Shown here: positions 34,225-42,503 of the stretch, piece by piece | Layout: the number at the start of each line of letters is the position of its first letter | How positions within the stretch are numbered: position 1 is the first letter of the stretch | NCBI GenBank assembly: GCA_020026115.1 | Contig: JAHHQY010000008.1 | Span: 1-42,656 of the forward strand | Length of the DNA: 42,656 bases | Origin: Actinobacillus sp. | GTDB lineage: Bacteria > Pseudomonadota > Gammaproteobacteria > Enterobacterales > Pasteurellaceae | Direction of reading: 5' to 3' | Made by a program: the position numbers and the translations under genes | Notes under the pieces: model-generated | What the model was told of the DNA's origin: nothing | Seen by the model: only the letters and a program-made list of their open reading frames with translations | Database searches by the model: none

Positions 34225-34908
34225 TTAAGCATAGTCACGCGCGCCGAAAATTGCGCTTCCAATGCGTACCATGGTCGAGCCTTGATCTATCGCCGTTTGC
34301 ATATCATCACTCATACCCATAGAAAGCGTGTCGATGGGCGCTTGGGGAAAGGCTTTTTGTAACGCGATAAAAAGTTCATGCATTTGCTTAAAGGCTTCTT
34401 GCTGTTCAAGCACGTTATCTGTCGCTTTGGGAATGGCCATTAATCCGCGTAATTTTAAGCGTGGTTGGCGCAAAATAAATTCCGCCAAAGGCCATACATC
34501 ACTCGCGCGAATGCCTGACTTACTTTCTTCATCGCTAATATTGATTTGAATCAGCACATTTAATGGGGCTTGATATGGATGACGCTGATCGTTTAAGCGT
34601 TGGGCAATTTTCTCTCGCGATACGGTTTGACACCAATCAAAATATTCCGCAACTAACTTGGTTTTATTCGATTGCAAAGGGCCAATAAAATGCCACTCTA
34701 ATTCAATGCCTTGCTCTTGGCAAAAAGTGATTTTTTCCACGCCCTCTTGCACATAATTTTCCCCAAAAGCGCATTGTCCTGCTTTGTGAGCTTGTAAAAT
34801 CGCCTCTATGGGTTTGGTTTTGCTTACCGCCAATAATTGCACCTTGCGTGCTTTTGCGTATTGGCGAATAAGTCCATTAATTTTTGCTAAATTTTCTGCA
34901 ATACTCAT
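34225..34908 (-). CDS. yggS: PLP homeostasis protein YggS
   Basis: 227-residue single-domain alanine-racemase-fold protein that binds pyridoxal phosphate and balances B6 vitamers; no enzymatic reaction is known. The PLP lysine is Lys30 in LLAVSKTKP. FGENYVQEGVEKI, WHFIGPLQSNK, LSMGMSDDMQTAI and TMVRIGSAIFGARDY are all conserved. It lies 27 bp after dapA and may be co-transcribed. The last residues overlap a one-mismatch copy of the dispersed element. Confidence 0.94.
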   Translation of the reverse strand: MSIAENLAKINGLIRQYAKARKVQLLAVSKTKPIEAILQAHKAGQCAFGENYVQEGVEKITFCQEQGIELEWHFIGPLQSNKTKLVAEYFDWCQTVSREKIAQRLNDQRHPYQAPLNVLIQINISDEESKSGIRASDVWPLAEFILRQPRLKLRGLMAIPKATDNVLEQQEAFKQMHELFIALQKAFPQAPIDTLSMGMSDDMQTAIDQGSTMVRIGSAIFGARDYA

Positions 34909-34935
34909 GCCTATTCCTAGATGATTTTTCTGCGA

Positions 34936-35847
34936 TTATTTGCTCGCATTGTCCATAAGCCCACTTTCTTCTAAGGCTTTTTGCACTTTTTCTTGTGCTG
35001 GTTGCGTTAATTCGGTTAAAGGCAAACGTAAAGTGCCATTAGGAATTAAGCCTAATTTTTTAGCCGCCCATTTCACCGGAATGGGATTACTTTCCACAAA
35101 TAAAGCGCGATGAAGCGGTTTTAATTGTTCGTTAATTTTTTCGGCGCGAGTGAAGTCTTTTTGCAAAGCATATTCGTATAATTGCGCCATTTCTTTTGCG
35201 GCAATGTTATTGGTAACAGAAATCACCCCTTTGGCGCCTTGGCGTACGCTTTCAAGGCCAAGAGCATCTTCACCGCTTAAAATAATAAAATTTTCATCGG
35301 TTAAAGCTAAAATTTTAGCCACGCGTTCAATATCGCCCGTAGCTTCTTTAATGGCGACGATATTTTCAATTTTAGCTAAGCGTGCAACGGTTTCTGGTAA
35401 TAAATCCGCCCCCGTGCGTCCTGGTACATTGTATAAAATTTGCGGTAATGCCGTACTTTCAGCAATGGCTTTAAAATGTTGATACAAGCCTTCTTGGGTG
35501 GGTTTGTTGTAATATGGCACAACGCTTAAACAGCCTGCGACACCTAATTTTTCAACGAGTTGTGTTTTGCGAATGGCGTCTTTGGTGCAGTTACAGCCTG
35601 TGCCGGCAATAATTGGAATGCGCCCTGCGCTAAATTCCACGACTTTTTGAATAAATTGCGTATATTCTTCGGCGTCTAAGGTTGGTGCTTCGCCTGTTGT
35701 GCCTAGCGCAATAATCCCGTGAGTTCCTGCTTTCACATGGTATTCCACTAAATTTTTTAAGGCTTGGAAATCTAATTGTCCTTCGCTGTCCATTGGGGTA
35801 ATTAAGGCGGTTAAACTGCCATGAAATAAAGGAAGTGTGTTTGTCAT
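34936..35847 (-). CDS. dapA: 4-hydroxy-tetrahydrodipicolinate synthase DapA
   Basis: Condenses pyruvate with aspartate semialdehyde in lysine and meso-diaminopimelate synthesis, so it also feeds peptidoglycan. In the 303-residue TIM barrel the Schiff-base Lys167 is in IVAIKEATGD, Tyr139 is in ILYNVPGRTG, and the substrate loop is GTTGEAPTL (49-57). The element copy at 35141-35149 encodes RAEK in a surface helix. yggS follows on the same strand. Confidence 0.96.
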   Translation of the reverse strand: MTNTLPLFHGSLTALITPMDSEGQLDFQALKNLVEYHVKAGTHGIIALGTTGEAPTLDAEEYTQFIQKVVEFSAGRIPIIAGTGCNCTKDAIRKTQLVEKLGVAGCLSVVPYYNKPTQEGLYQHFKAIAESTALPQILYNVPGRTGADLLPETVARLAKIENIVAIKEATGDIERVAKILALTDENFIILSGEDALGLESVRQGAKGVISVTNNIAAKEMAQLYEYALQKDFTRAEKINEQLKPLHRALFVESNPIPVKWAAKKLGLIPNGTLRLPLTELTQPAQEKVQKALEESGLMDNASK

Positions 35848-35936
35848 AATGGCTCCCGTATTAAGTGAGAAATTTTTCGCCCGTTAGGATCGACAAAAAA
35901 GTCTTGTTTTGCAAGTTATTTTCTGTGAATTTTTTG

Positions 35937-35955
35937 CTCGCGCCGAAATTTTGCC
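35937..35955 (+). repeat. Dispersed TCGCRCCGA element, fklB-dapA gap
   Basis: CTCGCGCCGA, A, A, T-run and GCC, identical over 18 of 19 bases to the copy at 29288-29306 (R position differs). Confidence 0.75.
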
Positions 35956-35961
35956 ATAAAA

Positions 35962-35984
35962 AAAGGTCGCACTTGGCGACCTTT
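35962..35984 (-). terminator. Rho-independent terminator of ffh-psd-fklB
   Basis: AAAGGTCGC (35962-35970) pairs with GCGACCTTT (35976-35984) around ACTTG; on minus it runs into T's. Confidence 0.9.
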
Positions 35985-36002
35985 GGCTTAAGTAAAAAAT
36001 AT

Positions 36003-36632
36003 TTAAAGAATTTCTAATAATTCAACTTCAAATTCTAATGGACTATTTGGTGGAATTGCAGCACCAGCGCCACGTTCACCGTAAGCTAATTCCGCAGGAA
36101 TCACTAAACGCCATTTAGAACCAACTGGCATCATTGTTAATGCTTCAATCCAACCTTGGATAACGCCTTGAACTGGGAATTCCGCTGGTTCACCACGTTG
36201 TACTGAGCTATCAAATACTTGGCCATTTGGTAATTTACCTGTGTAATGAACGCGTACTTTATCTTCTTTCGCTGGAACTTTACCTTCGCCTGCCGTTAAG
36301 ATTTCATATTGTAAACCGCTTTCTGTTACGTTTACGCCGTCTTTTTGTGCATTTGTTGCTAAGAAAACTTCGCCCGCGGCTTTCATTTCTTCTAATTTTG
36401 CTTTAATCACTTCCGTTGCTTTTTGTTGTAATTCTTGAAGGGCATTTTGCACATCCATTAATTCAAGAGCAGGTTGTTGTTGATTTAAAACATCGTAAAT
36501 CCCTTTAGCGACAGCTTCAGCGGTTACGTCTAATTGGCTTTCTAATAATTGTTGACCAATTTGTAAACCAATACCGTAGCTACCTTTAGCGGAAACGCTG
36601 TCTAATTTTACATCTGCAAAAATATTGCTCAT
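36003..36632 (-). CDS. fklB: FKBP-type peptidyl-prolyl isomerase FklB (FKBP22)
   Basis: 209-residue proline isomerase: an N-terminal helical dimerisation domain (about 1-95, SYGIGLQIGQQLLESQ) and a C-terminal FKBP domain (VRVHYTGKLPNGQVFDSS, GWIEALTMMPVGSKWRLVIPAELAYGERG, IPPNSPLEFEVELL). I use the ATG at 36632, which follows AGAGGAAAA. The frame is open to 36683, but that start would overlap psd. No signal peptide, so it is cytoplasmic like FklB and unlike periplasmic FkpA. 31 bp after psd. Confidence 0.92.
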   Translation of the reverse strand: MSNIFADVKLDSVSAKGSYGIGLQIGQQLLESQLDVTAEAVAKGIYDVLNQQQPALELMDVQNALQELQQKATEVIKAKLEEMKAAGEVFLATNAQKDGVNVTESGLQYEILTAGEGKVPAKEDKVRVHYTGKLPNGQVFDSSVQRGEPAEFPVQGVIQGWIEALTMMPVGSKWRLVIPAELAYGERGAGAAIPPNSPLEFEVELLEIL

Positions 36633-36663
36633 TGTATTTTCCTCTGTTGGGGTTAAAAATTCT

Positions 36664-37548
36664 TTATTTTTGAATGCGAGCAAATAACTCGCCCATTTTT
36701 ACGGCTACATCCACTTTTAAATGTTCAGCTAATGCCACGCTACCTTGTGGGAATAAGTTAATCACCGTAGAGCCTAATTGGAAGGCACCCATTTCTTGAC
36801 CTTTTTTCAAGGTAATGGCTTCTTTTTCGTCATAATACCAATGAATAACTTGTTTATGACGTGGTGGATTGATTACGCCAGCCCATACGGTTCGCATGCT
36901 GGCTGTAATGGTCGCACCTACAAGAATTTGCACCATTTGTCCAAAAGCTGTATCAAAAACGCAAATCACACGTTCATTACGCGCAAATAAATTAGGTACA
37001 TGTTGCGCTAAAAATGGATTCACCGAAAAAAGTTCACCAGGTACATAAATCATTTCACGCAATGTGGCATCACAAGGCATATGTACGCGGTGGTAATCTG
37101 TCGGAGAAAGGTATGTTGTGGCAAAAATTCCGTTTTCAAATGTTTTTGCCAATTTTTTCTCGCCCGCTAATAAATCTTCTAAGGAAAAATAATGCCCTTT
37201 CGCTTGAATGAGTAAATTTTCTTCAATGTTACCGCATTCACTAATGCGTCCATCGGCAGGCAAGCAAAGATTTTCTTCCCCTTCCACTAATGGGCGTGCA
37301 TCTTTTTTCAATTCGCGCGTAAAAAATTGATTAAAACTTGAATAAGCAGAAAAATTTTCTGCCGCCGCTTCTTGCATATTGATTCGATATTTTTTGGCAA
37401 AAAGACGAATCACAAAATGTGTTACGCTTCCCCATTCTTTTTGCGCAAACCAACCCGCAAGGCGCGTCATATAAATTTGTGGCATCACATATTGAAACGC
37501 CACTTTTAAACGTTGCCAATAACTTGGGCGTGTAATCTTTTCTGACAT
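36664..37548 (-). CDS. psd: Phosphatidylserine decarboxylase proenzyme Psd
   Basis: Makes phosphatidylethanolamine at the inner membrane. The 294-residue proenzyme self-cleaves at the LGST motif (AFQLGSTVINLFP; Ser260 becomes the pyruvoyl group). The catalytic base region YLSPTDYHRVHMPCD is present. It is slightly shorter than E. coli Psd (322). It lies 20 bp after ffh and 31 bp before fklB, probably one transcript. Confidence 0.96.
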   Translation of the reverse strand: MSEKITRPSYWQRLKVAFQYVMPQIYMTRLAGWFAQKEWGSVTHFVIRLFAKKYRINMQEAAAENFSAYSSFNQFFTRELKKDARPLVEGEENLCLPADGRISECGNIEENLLIQAKGHYFSLEDLLAGEKKLAKTFENGIFATTYLSPTDYHRVHMPCDATLREMIYVPGELFSVNPFLAQHVPNLFARNERVICVFDTAFGQMVQILVGATITASMRTVWAGVINPPRHKQVIHWYYDEKEAITLKKGQEMGAFQLGSTVINLFPQGSVALAEHLKVDVAVKMGELFARIQK

Positions 37549-37568
37549 AAAATCAATCCTTTTTTTAA

Positions 37569-38966
37569 TTAACGTTTGCGACCAAAACCTGGTAAGCCCA
37601 TGCCACCAAGTGCGCCCATACCGCCACCCATCATGCCTTGCATGCTTCGCATCATTTTCGCCATACCGCCTTTGCGCATTTTTTTCATCATTTTTTGCAT
37701 TTCAGTAAATTGTTTTAATAATTTATTGACGTCTTGTACGCTTGTACCTGAGCCTTCTGCAATACGACGACGGCGTGAACCTTTAATAATGCTAGGGAAA
37801 GCGCGCTCTTTTAAAGTCATAGAGTTAATCATCGCTTCCATTTTGTTGAACATTTTATCATCTACTTGATTTTTCACATGTTCTGGTAATTTATTTGCCC
37901 CTGGCAATTTGTCCAACATTTTGGTCATTCCGCCCATTTTTTTCATTTCAATTAACTGCTGACGGAAATCCTCTAAGGTAAAATCATCACCTTGCTTGAA
38001 TTTTTTCGCTAATTTTTCAGCTTTTTCTTGATCCACATTACGTTGCAGATCTTCAATTAAGCTCATCACATCGCCCATGCCTAAAATGCGCATTGCAATG
38101 CGATCAGGATAAAACGGTTCTAAAGCGTCCGTTTTTTCACCTACCCCTAAGAATTTAATCGGTTTTCCGGTAATTTGACGAATAGAAAGTGCCGCACCAC
38201 CGCGCGCATCCCCGTCTACTTTCGTTAAAATCACCCCAGTTAATGGCAGAGCTTCATTAAAGGCTTTGGCTGTATTGGCCGCATCTTGCCCAGTCATCGC
38301 ATCTACGGTAAATAAGGTTTCAATAGGATTTAAGGCGCGATGAATATCTTGAATTTCTTGCATCATTTCGCCATCAACATGCAAGCGACCTGCGGTATCC
38401 ACAATTAACACATCGTAGAATTTTAATTTCGCTTCGCTTAAAGCCTTATGCGCAATATCTACGGGATTTTGTGTTGTTTCTGTTGCATAAAAATCCACGC
38501 CCACTTCATTTGCTAAGGTTTCTAATTGTTTAATCGCAGCGGGACGATAAACGTCAGCGGATACCACCAACACTTTTTTCTTTTGACGTTCTCGTAAGAA
38601 TTTTGCCAATTTCGCTACGCTTGTGGTTTTACCTGCCCCTTGCAAACCGGCCATTAAAATCACCGCTGGCGGTTGGCAAGCTAAATTTAAACTTTCGTTC
38701 GCATCGCCCATCGCAATTTCTAATTGGCGTTGAACGATTTTCAAAAATTCTTGCCCTGGCGTTAAACTTTTATTAACTTTTTCACCGACGGCTTCATCTT
38801 TTACTTTTTTAATAAATTCACGCACTACCGGCAAAGCAACGTCCGCTTCTAAAAGTGCCATACGCACTTCACGCAATGTATCTTTAATATTTTCTTCTGT
38901 TAAGCGTCCTTTCCCAGTAATATTTTTTAAGGTTTGGGAAAGACGATCAGATAAATTTTCAAACAT
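37569..38966 (-). CDS. ffh: Signal recognition particle protein Ffh
   Basis: SRP54 GTPase that targets nascent membrane proteins to FtsY. In 465 residues the N domain (1-95) is followed by a G domain with GLQGAGKTT (107-115), DTAGRLHVD and TKVDGDARGG. The M domain is rich in methionine and glycine (MQKMMKKMRKGGMAKMMRSMQGMMGG), the usual SRP-RNA and signal-sequence surface. First gene of ffh-psd-fklB. The 4.5S RNA gene is not in the window. Confidence 0.98.
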   Translation of the reverse strand: MFENLSDRLSQTLKNITGKGRLTEENIKDTLREVRMALLEADVALPVVREFIKKVKDEAVGEKVNKSLTPGQEFLKIVQRQLEIAMGDANESLNLACQPPAVILMAGLQGAGKTTSVAKLAKFLRERQKKKVLVVSADVYRPAAIKQLETLANEVGVDFYATETTQNPVDIAHKALSEAKLKFYDVLIVDTAGRLHVDGEMMQEIQDIHRALNPIETLFTVDAMTGQDAANTAKAFNEALPLTGVILTKVDGDARGGAALSIRQITGKPIKFLGVGEKTDALEPFYPDRIAMRILGMGDVMSLIEDLQRNVDQEKAEKLAKKFKQGDDFTLEDFRQQLIEMKKMGGMTKMLDKLPGANKLPEHVKNQVDDKMFNKMEAMINSMTLKERAFPSIIKGSRRRRIAEGSGTSVQDVNKLLKQFTEMQKMMKKMRKGGMAKMMRSMQGMMGGGMGALGGMGLPGFGRKR

Positions 38967-39062
38967 ATTGTTTCCTATTTTCCAATTTCAATTAGGCAAA
39001 AATTGTCGCCAATTATACTGAAGTTTGTGTTTTTTTCATTACTTTTCTTTATAAACAAACCG

Positions 39063-39104
39063 CCACTCGCACCGAATTTTTGTCTTATTTTTCGGTGCGA
39101 GTGG
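39063..39104 (-). terminator. Facing pair of dispersed elements forming a terminator hairpin
   Basis: CCACTCGCACCGAA (39063-39076) and its exact inverse TTCGGTGCGAGTGG (39091-39104) enclose a 14-base AT-rich loop, 12 bases past the stop codon of the RpiR-family gene. Each arm is a full element (39067-39075 plus, 39092-39100 minus). The T-run on minus is weak (GGCGGTTTG follows), so its strength as a terminator is uncertain. Confidence 0.75.
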
Positions 39105-39116
39105 GTTTTCCTTGAA

Positions 39117-39998
39117 TTAAAAACGTCCACGCTGTTCTAAAATCACATTGCAGGTTTTTTGTTTGTTTTCTTTGCCTGAGCCTTTTTCATCACAAAGCAG
39201 AGAAAGATAAATTAAATCCAACACAAATAATTGCGCCACTTTAATACTTAACGCATCCGTTTGCATTTCCCCTTGCAAAGGGGCGGTGATTAAGGTTTCA
39301 TCGCAAAGTAAGCTCATTGGCGAGCGTTGATTATGCGTTAAGGCTACCGTTTGTGCGCCATTTCGTTTCGCTATGCGTAAGGCTTCTAAAGTTTCGGCTG
39401 AATAACCGGAATGACTTATTCCAATAACTACGTCTTTTGCATTCATTAAAGCGGATTGCATATACATAAAATGGCTATTATCCAACGCCTCGACCGCTAA
39501 TCCTAAGCGCATAAATTTATATTTTGCTTCCCATGCCGTGATGCCCGAAGCCCCCACACCCAAAAAGAACAGGCGTTTGGCTTCTCGCACTTTTTTAATA
39601 ACGCGCTCTAAGGCTTGGTAATCGATTGATTTTTTGCTTTCTTCTACCCCTTTCTGAATGGCGCAAGAAACCTTTTCCGCAATGCTTTCAAGATCATCTT
39701 GAGCTTGAATATCGCAGGTTAAAACAGGTTGAGATTGTTGACGTTTGGTGGCTAATTCAACATTTAATTGCAGTTTAAAATCACTAAAGCCCGCAAACCC
39801 CAAAGTGCGACAAAAACGAATAAAGGTCGCCTCACCTACGCTAAATTCTTTCGCAATTTCCGCCAAAGAATATTGGCTAAAAACCGTCGGCGAGGTTAAT
39901 AAAATATTTGCAATGCGCTTTTCCGTTTTCGTTAAGTTTTCATATAACTGACCGACTTTGTCGAGAATATTGGCTTTCTTTATTGGCTCATTACTCAC
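39117..39998 (-). CDS. MurR/RpiR-family transcriptional regulator with SIS domain
   Basis: 293 residues: an N-terminal HTH_6 domain (about 10-80, SLAEIAKEFSVGEATFIRFCRTLGFAGFSDFK) and a C-terminal SIS sugar-phosphate-binding domain (about 125-260, FFLGVGASGITAWEAKYKFMRLG, VVIGISHSGYSAETLEALRIAK). Such proteins sense phosphosugars; Haemophilus SiaR, which controls sialic-acid genes, belongs here, as do MurR and RpiR. The 3-bp gap from the YhcH-family gene suggests one operon and an amino-sugar or sialic-acid effector, but that is inference. No transport or catabolic genes are beside it. Confidence 0.88.
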   Translation of the reverse strand: MSNEPIKKANILDKVGQLYENLTKTEKRIANILLTSPTVFSQYSLAEIAKEFSVGEATFIRFCRTLGFAGFSDFKLQLNVELATKRQQSQPVLTCDIQAQDDLESIAEKVSCAIQKGVEESKKSIDYQALERVIKKVREAKRLFFLGVGASGITAWEAKYKFMRLGLAVEALDNSHFMYMQSALMNAKDVVIGISHSGYSAETLEALRIAKRNGAQTVALTHNQRSPMSLLCDETLITAPLQGEMQTDALSIKVAQLFVLDLIYLSLLCDEKGSGKENKQKTCNVILEQRGRF

Positions 39999-40001
39999 TT
40001 T

Positions 40002-40499
40002 TTATGCTTCCCCTTGCAATAAACTTGCAGGAATTTTAACGACTAATTTTTTCTCATTTTTCGGCGCGAGTGCATTTTGGCTGTAATCGCAACAAGGTTT
40101 ATGCGCTTCAAAAGGAAAGAACACGGCAAACATATTTTCTTTTAAATGCACAATATTTTTCACTTCAATATTATCGCGAAATTGGCAGTCTATTTTTTCG
40201 TCATAAGGCGTATATTGCGTCAAATCTTCCATAGTTGCACTGCATTCAATCCATTCTTCACCTTGAATAACTAATTGAATATCAATATATTTTTGGTGCA
40301 TTTCCGCTTTTTTACTTTCTGCTGGAACAATTTTTTCTGCCATCACATTCATAAAAATATCTGGATGAATTTCTGTTAATTCATGTCGCCCTAAAGGCAT
40401 TGCAAGTAAATCTTGTTTTTTTAAATAAATGCAAACTTTTGCTAATAAGGCAGGTAGATTTTGCGCAAAATCTGCGCGTGTTAAATCACTAATAATCAT
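40002..40499 (-). CDS. YhcH/YjgK/YiaL-family (DUF386) sugar-processing protein
   Basis: 165 residues in the DUF386 cupin family, whose E. coli member YhcH (NanQ) belongs to the sialic-acid catabolic operon and is linked to anomerisation or clearance of sugars. Conserved pieces are LGRHELTEIHPDIFMNVMAE, KYIDIQLVIQGEEWIEC and the metal-ligand-like FFPFEAHKP. I start at the ATG at 40499, preceded by AAGGAAG; an in-frame extension to 40589 is lysine-rich and unlike the family. The C-terminal tail encodes an element copy (40061-40069, ALAPKNEK). It precedes the RpiR-family gene by 3 bp. Confidence 0.85.
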   Translation of the reverse strand: MIISDLTRADFAQNLPALLAKVCIYLKKQDLLAMPLGRHELTEIHPDIFMNVMAEKIVPAESKKAEMHQKYIDIQLVIQGEEWIECSATMEDLTQYTPYDEKIDCQFRDNIEVKNIVHLKENMFAVFFPFEAHKPCCDYSQNALAPKNEKKLVVKIPASLLQGEA

Positions 40500-40689
40500 G
40501 GTTTCTTCCTTCTTTTTTGAATGTTGAATATCGAGCTTTTCTTTCTTCGCTAAAATGTCAATTTTACGGCATCGCATTTTTCGGCGCATTAGCCTACGTA
40601 GTTTAGGCGAAAACTCAAGAAAAAAAACGGAAAAGTTGAAGATGGCTCACAAATATTGAGGCCTTGAGCAGAGAAAAGAGGATTTTTAG

Positions 40690-40721
40690 ATATAAAAAAA
40701 TCCCGTTAAAAAACGAGATTT
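40690..40721 (-). terminator. Terminator of tRNA-Ala
   Basis: AAATCCCGT (40698-40706) pairs with ACGAGATTT (40713-40721), with one mismatch on plus that becomes a G-U pair in the minus-strand RNA. It is followed on minus by a T-run. Confidence 0.8.
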
Positions 40722-40728
40722 AAAAATT

Positions 40729-40804
<76 letters not shown>

Positions 40805-40812
40805 AAAAGTAT

Positions 40813-40848
40813 GGGCGAGATAATAATTCTCGCCCTAGTTTTTGTCAA
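40813..40848 (-). promoter_or_regulatory. Promoter of tRNA-Ala with an overlapping palindrome
   Basis: Read on minus: perfect TTGACA (40843-40848), 17-base spacer, TATTAT (40820-40825), then a GC-rich discriminator CTCGCCC before the tRNA, as in stringently controlled promoters. GGGCGAGA (40813-40820) and TCTCGCCC (40828-40835) form an 8-bp inverted repeat around the -10. Confidence 0.8.
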
Positions 40849-40879
40849 CGTCTTTATTTATAAAAGCACTTTAAATGAT

Positions 40880-42340
40880 TTAATTTTGTGCAACTTTTGC
40901 TTCAATAAAATCAATTGCTTGTTGGATGCGAGCAAGAACGCGTTCACGTCCAATGGCTTCTAATGTAACATCCATTGATGGCGATTGGCCTGCGCCAGTT
41001 ACCGCGACACGCAATGGCATACCCACTTTACCCATACCAACATCAAGCTCTGTTGCGGTATCTTGAATTGCTTGGTGCGTACTTTCTTTTGTCCAGTTTT
41101 CCGCTGAAATGTCCGCTAATTTTGCTTTCACCGCTTTTAATGGTTCAAGAGCGCCGGCTTTAAGATGTTTTTTCGCTGAAGCTTCATCGAATTCAGTAAA
41201 ATCTTCAAAGAAATAACGGCTTTTTTCTGCCATTTCTTTTAAGGTTTTTGCGCGTTCGCCAAGCATACTAATAATGCTTTCTAATTGCGGGCCATTGCTT
41301 GTATCCACGCCAAGTTGTGCATATTGCCAAGCTAAATCTTTTGCTACACGTTCTTTTGGTAAATGGCAAATATAATGTTGATTTAACCATTGTAATTTAT
41401 CCATACGGAAAGTACTTGCAGAATGACTTACGCCAGATAATTCAAAGAATTTGATCATTTCTTCTTCGCTAAAGATTTCTTGGTCGCCATGTCCCCAGCC
41501 TAAACGTACTAAGTAGTTAATTAAAGCTTCTGGTAAATAACCTTCTGTGCGGTAATCCATGACGTTTACAGCACCGTGACGTTTAGATAATTTTTTACCG
41601 TCTTCGCCGTTAATCATAGAAACGTGCGCATAAGTTGGAATTGGTGCGCCTAAGGCTTTTAAGATATTAATTTGTCGAGGCGTGTTATTGATATGATCTT
41701 CACCGCGCACAACGTGGGTAATGCCCATATCCCAGTCATCAATCACCACACAGAAATTATATGTTGGCGTGCCATCTGTTCGACGAATAATTAAATCATC
41801 TAATTCGCTATTGCTAATTTCAATACGACCACGAATCGCATCTTCAAAAACAACCGAACCTTCTTGTGGATTTTTAAAGCGTACTACATGAGGTTCATCG
41901 GCATGATGCTGATGTTCCGCTAAGCAATGACGGTCATAACGCATTTTTTCTTTATTTTCTTCTTGTTTAGCACGCAAATCGGCTAAGCGTTCTTTAGAAC
42001 AGTAGCAACGGTAAGCTAAACCTTGTTCGATCATTTGGTCAATGACTTCGTTGTAACGATCAAAACGTTTGGTTTGATAGTAAGGGCCATGTTCCCAGCT
42101 TAAGTTTAGCCATTCCATACCCTCTAAGATGCCTTGGGTGGCTGCATCACTATTACGCTCTAAATCGGTGTCTTCAATACGTAATACAAACTCACCTTGG
42201 TTATGACGAGCATAAAGCCAAGAATAAAGCGCAGTTCGCGCACCGCCTAAATGTAAAAAGCCTGTTGGGCTTGGTGCAAAACGCGTACGCACTTTGACAT
42301 CTGGATTTATATTAAAAACATATTTAGGTTCAAATTTCAT
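40880..42340 (-). CDS. gltX: Glutamyl-tRNA synthetase
   Basis: Class I synthetase charging tRNA-Glu. In 486 residues RFAPSPTGFLHLGGARTALYS (about 20-40) carries the HIGH-type motif as HLGG, and GKKLSKRHGAV carries KLSKR. A cysteine-containing zinc-like segment CYCSKERL and the all-helical anticodon domain follow. The C-terminal GKVGMPLRVAVTGAGQSPSMD is conserved. It has its own promoter; tRNA-Ala lies downstream on the same strand with a separate promoter. Confidence 0.97.
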   Translation of the reverse strand: MKFEPKYVFNINPDVKVRTRFAPSPTGFLHLGGARTALYSWLYARHNQGEFVLRIEDTDLERNSDAATQGILEGMEWLNLSWEHGPYYQTKRFDRYNEVIDQMIEQGLAYRCYCSKERLADLRAKQEENKEKMRYDRHCLAEHQHHADEPHVVRFKNPQEGSVVFEDAIRGRIEISNSELDDLIIRRTDGTPTYNFCVVIDDWDMGITHVVRGEDHINNTPRQINILKALGAPIPTYAHVSMINGEDGKKLSKRHGAVNVMDYRTEGYLPEALINYLVRLGWGHGDQEIFSEEEMIKFFELSGVSHSASTFRMDKLQWLNQHYICHLPKERVAKDLAWQYAQLGVDTSNGPQLESIISMLGERAKTLKEMAEKSRYFFEDFTEFDEASAKKHLKAGALEPLKAVKAKLADISAENWTKESTHQAIQDTATELDVGMGKVGMPLRVAVTGAGQSPSMDVTLEAIGRERVLARIQQAIDFIEAKVAQN

Positions 42341-42370
42341 AATTTATCCTTTTCATAAAAAAACTGTACC

Positions 42371-42398
42371 ATTTTACGAGCTAAAAAGGGGATTTCAA
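42371..42398 (-). promoter_or_regulatory. Probable sigma70 promoter of gltX
   Basis: Read on minus: TTGAAA (42393-42398), 16-base spacer, TAAAAT (42371-42376), about 30 bases before the gltX start. Confidence 0.6.
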
Positions 42399-42459
42399 TA
42401 GAGAAAAAACAAAATCCGATCAAAGTTTAAGCACTCAGAAAAAAAATAAAAAAAAGCGG

Positions 42460-42487
42460 TTGACGGTGTAAGAAAAATCCCTATAAT
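42460..42487 (+). promoter_or_regulatory. Promoter of the tRNA-Val genes
   Basis: TTGACG (42460-42465), 16-base spacer, perfect TATAAT (42482-42487), then a C-rich discriminator (GCGACCCC) typical of stable-RNA promoters; the tRNA begins 17 bases later. Confidence 0.85.
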
Positions 42488-42503
42488 GCGACCCCACAAC
42501 GCA

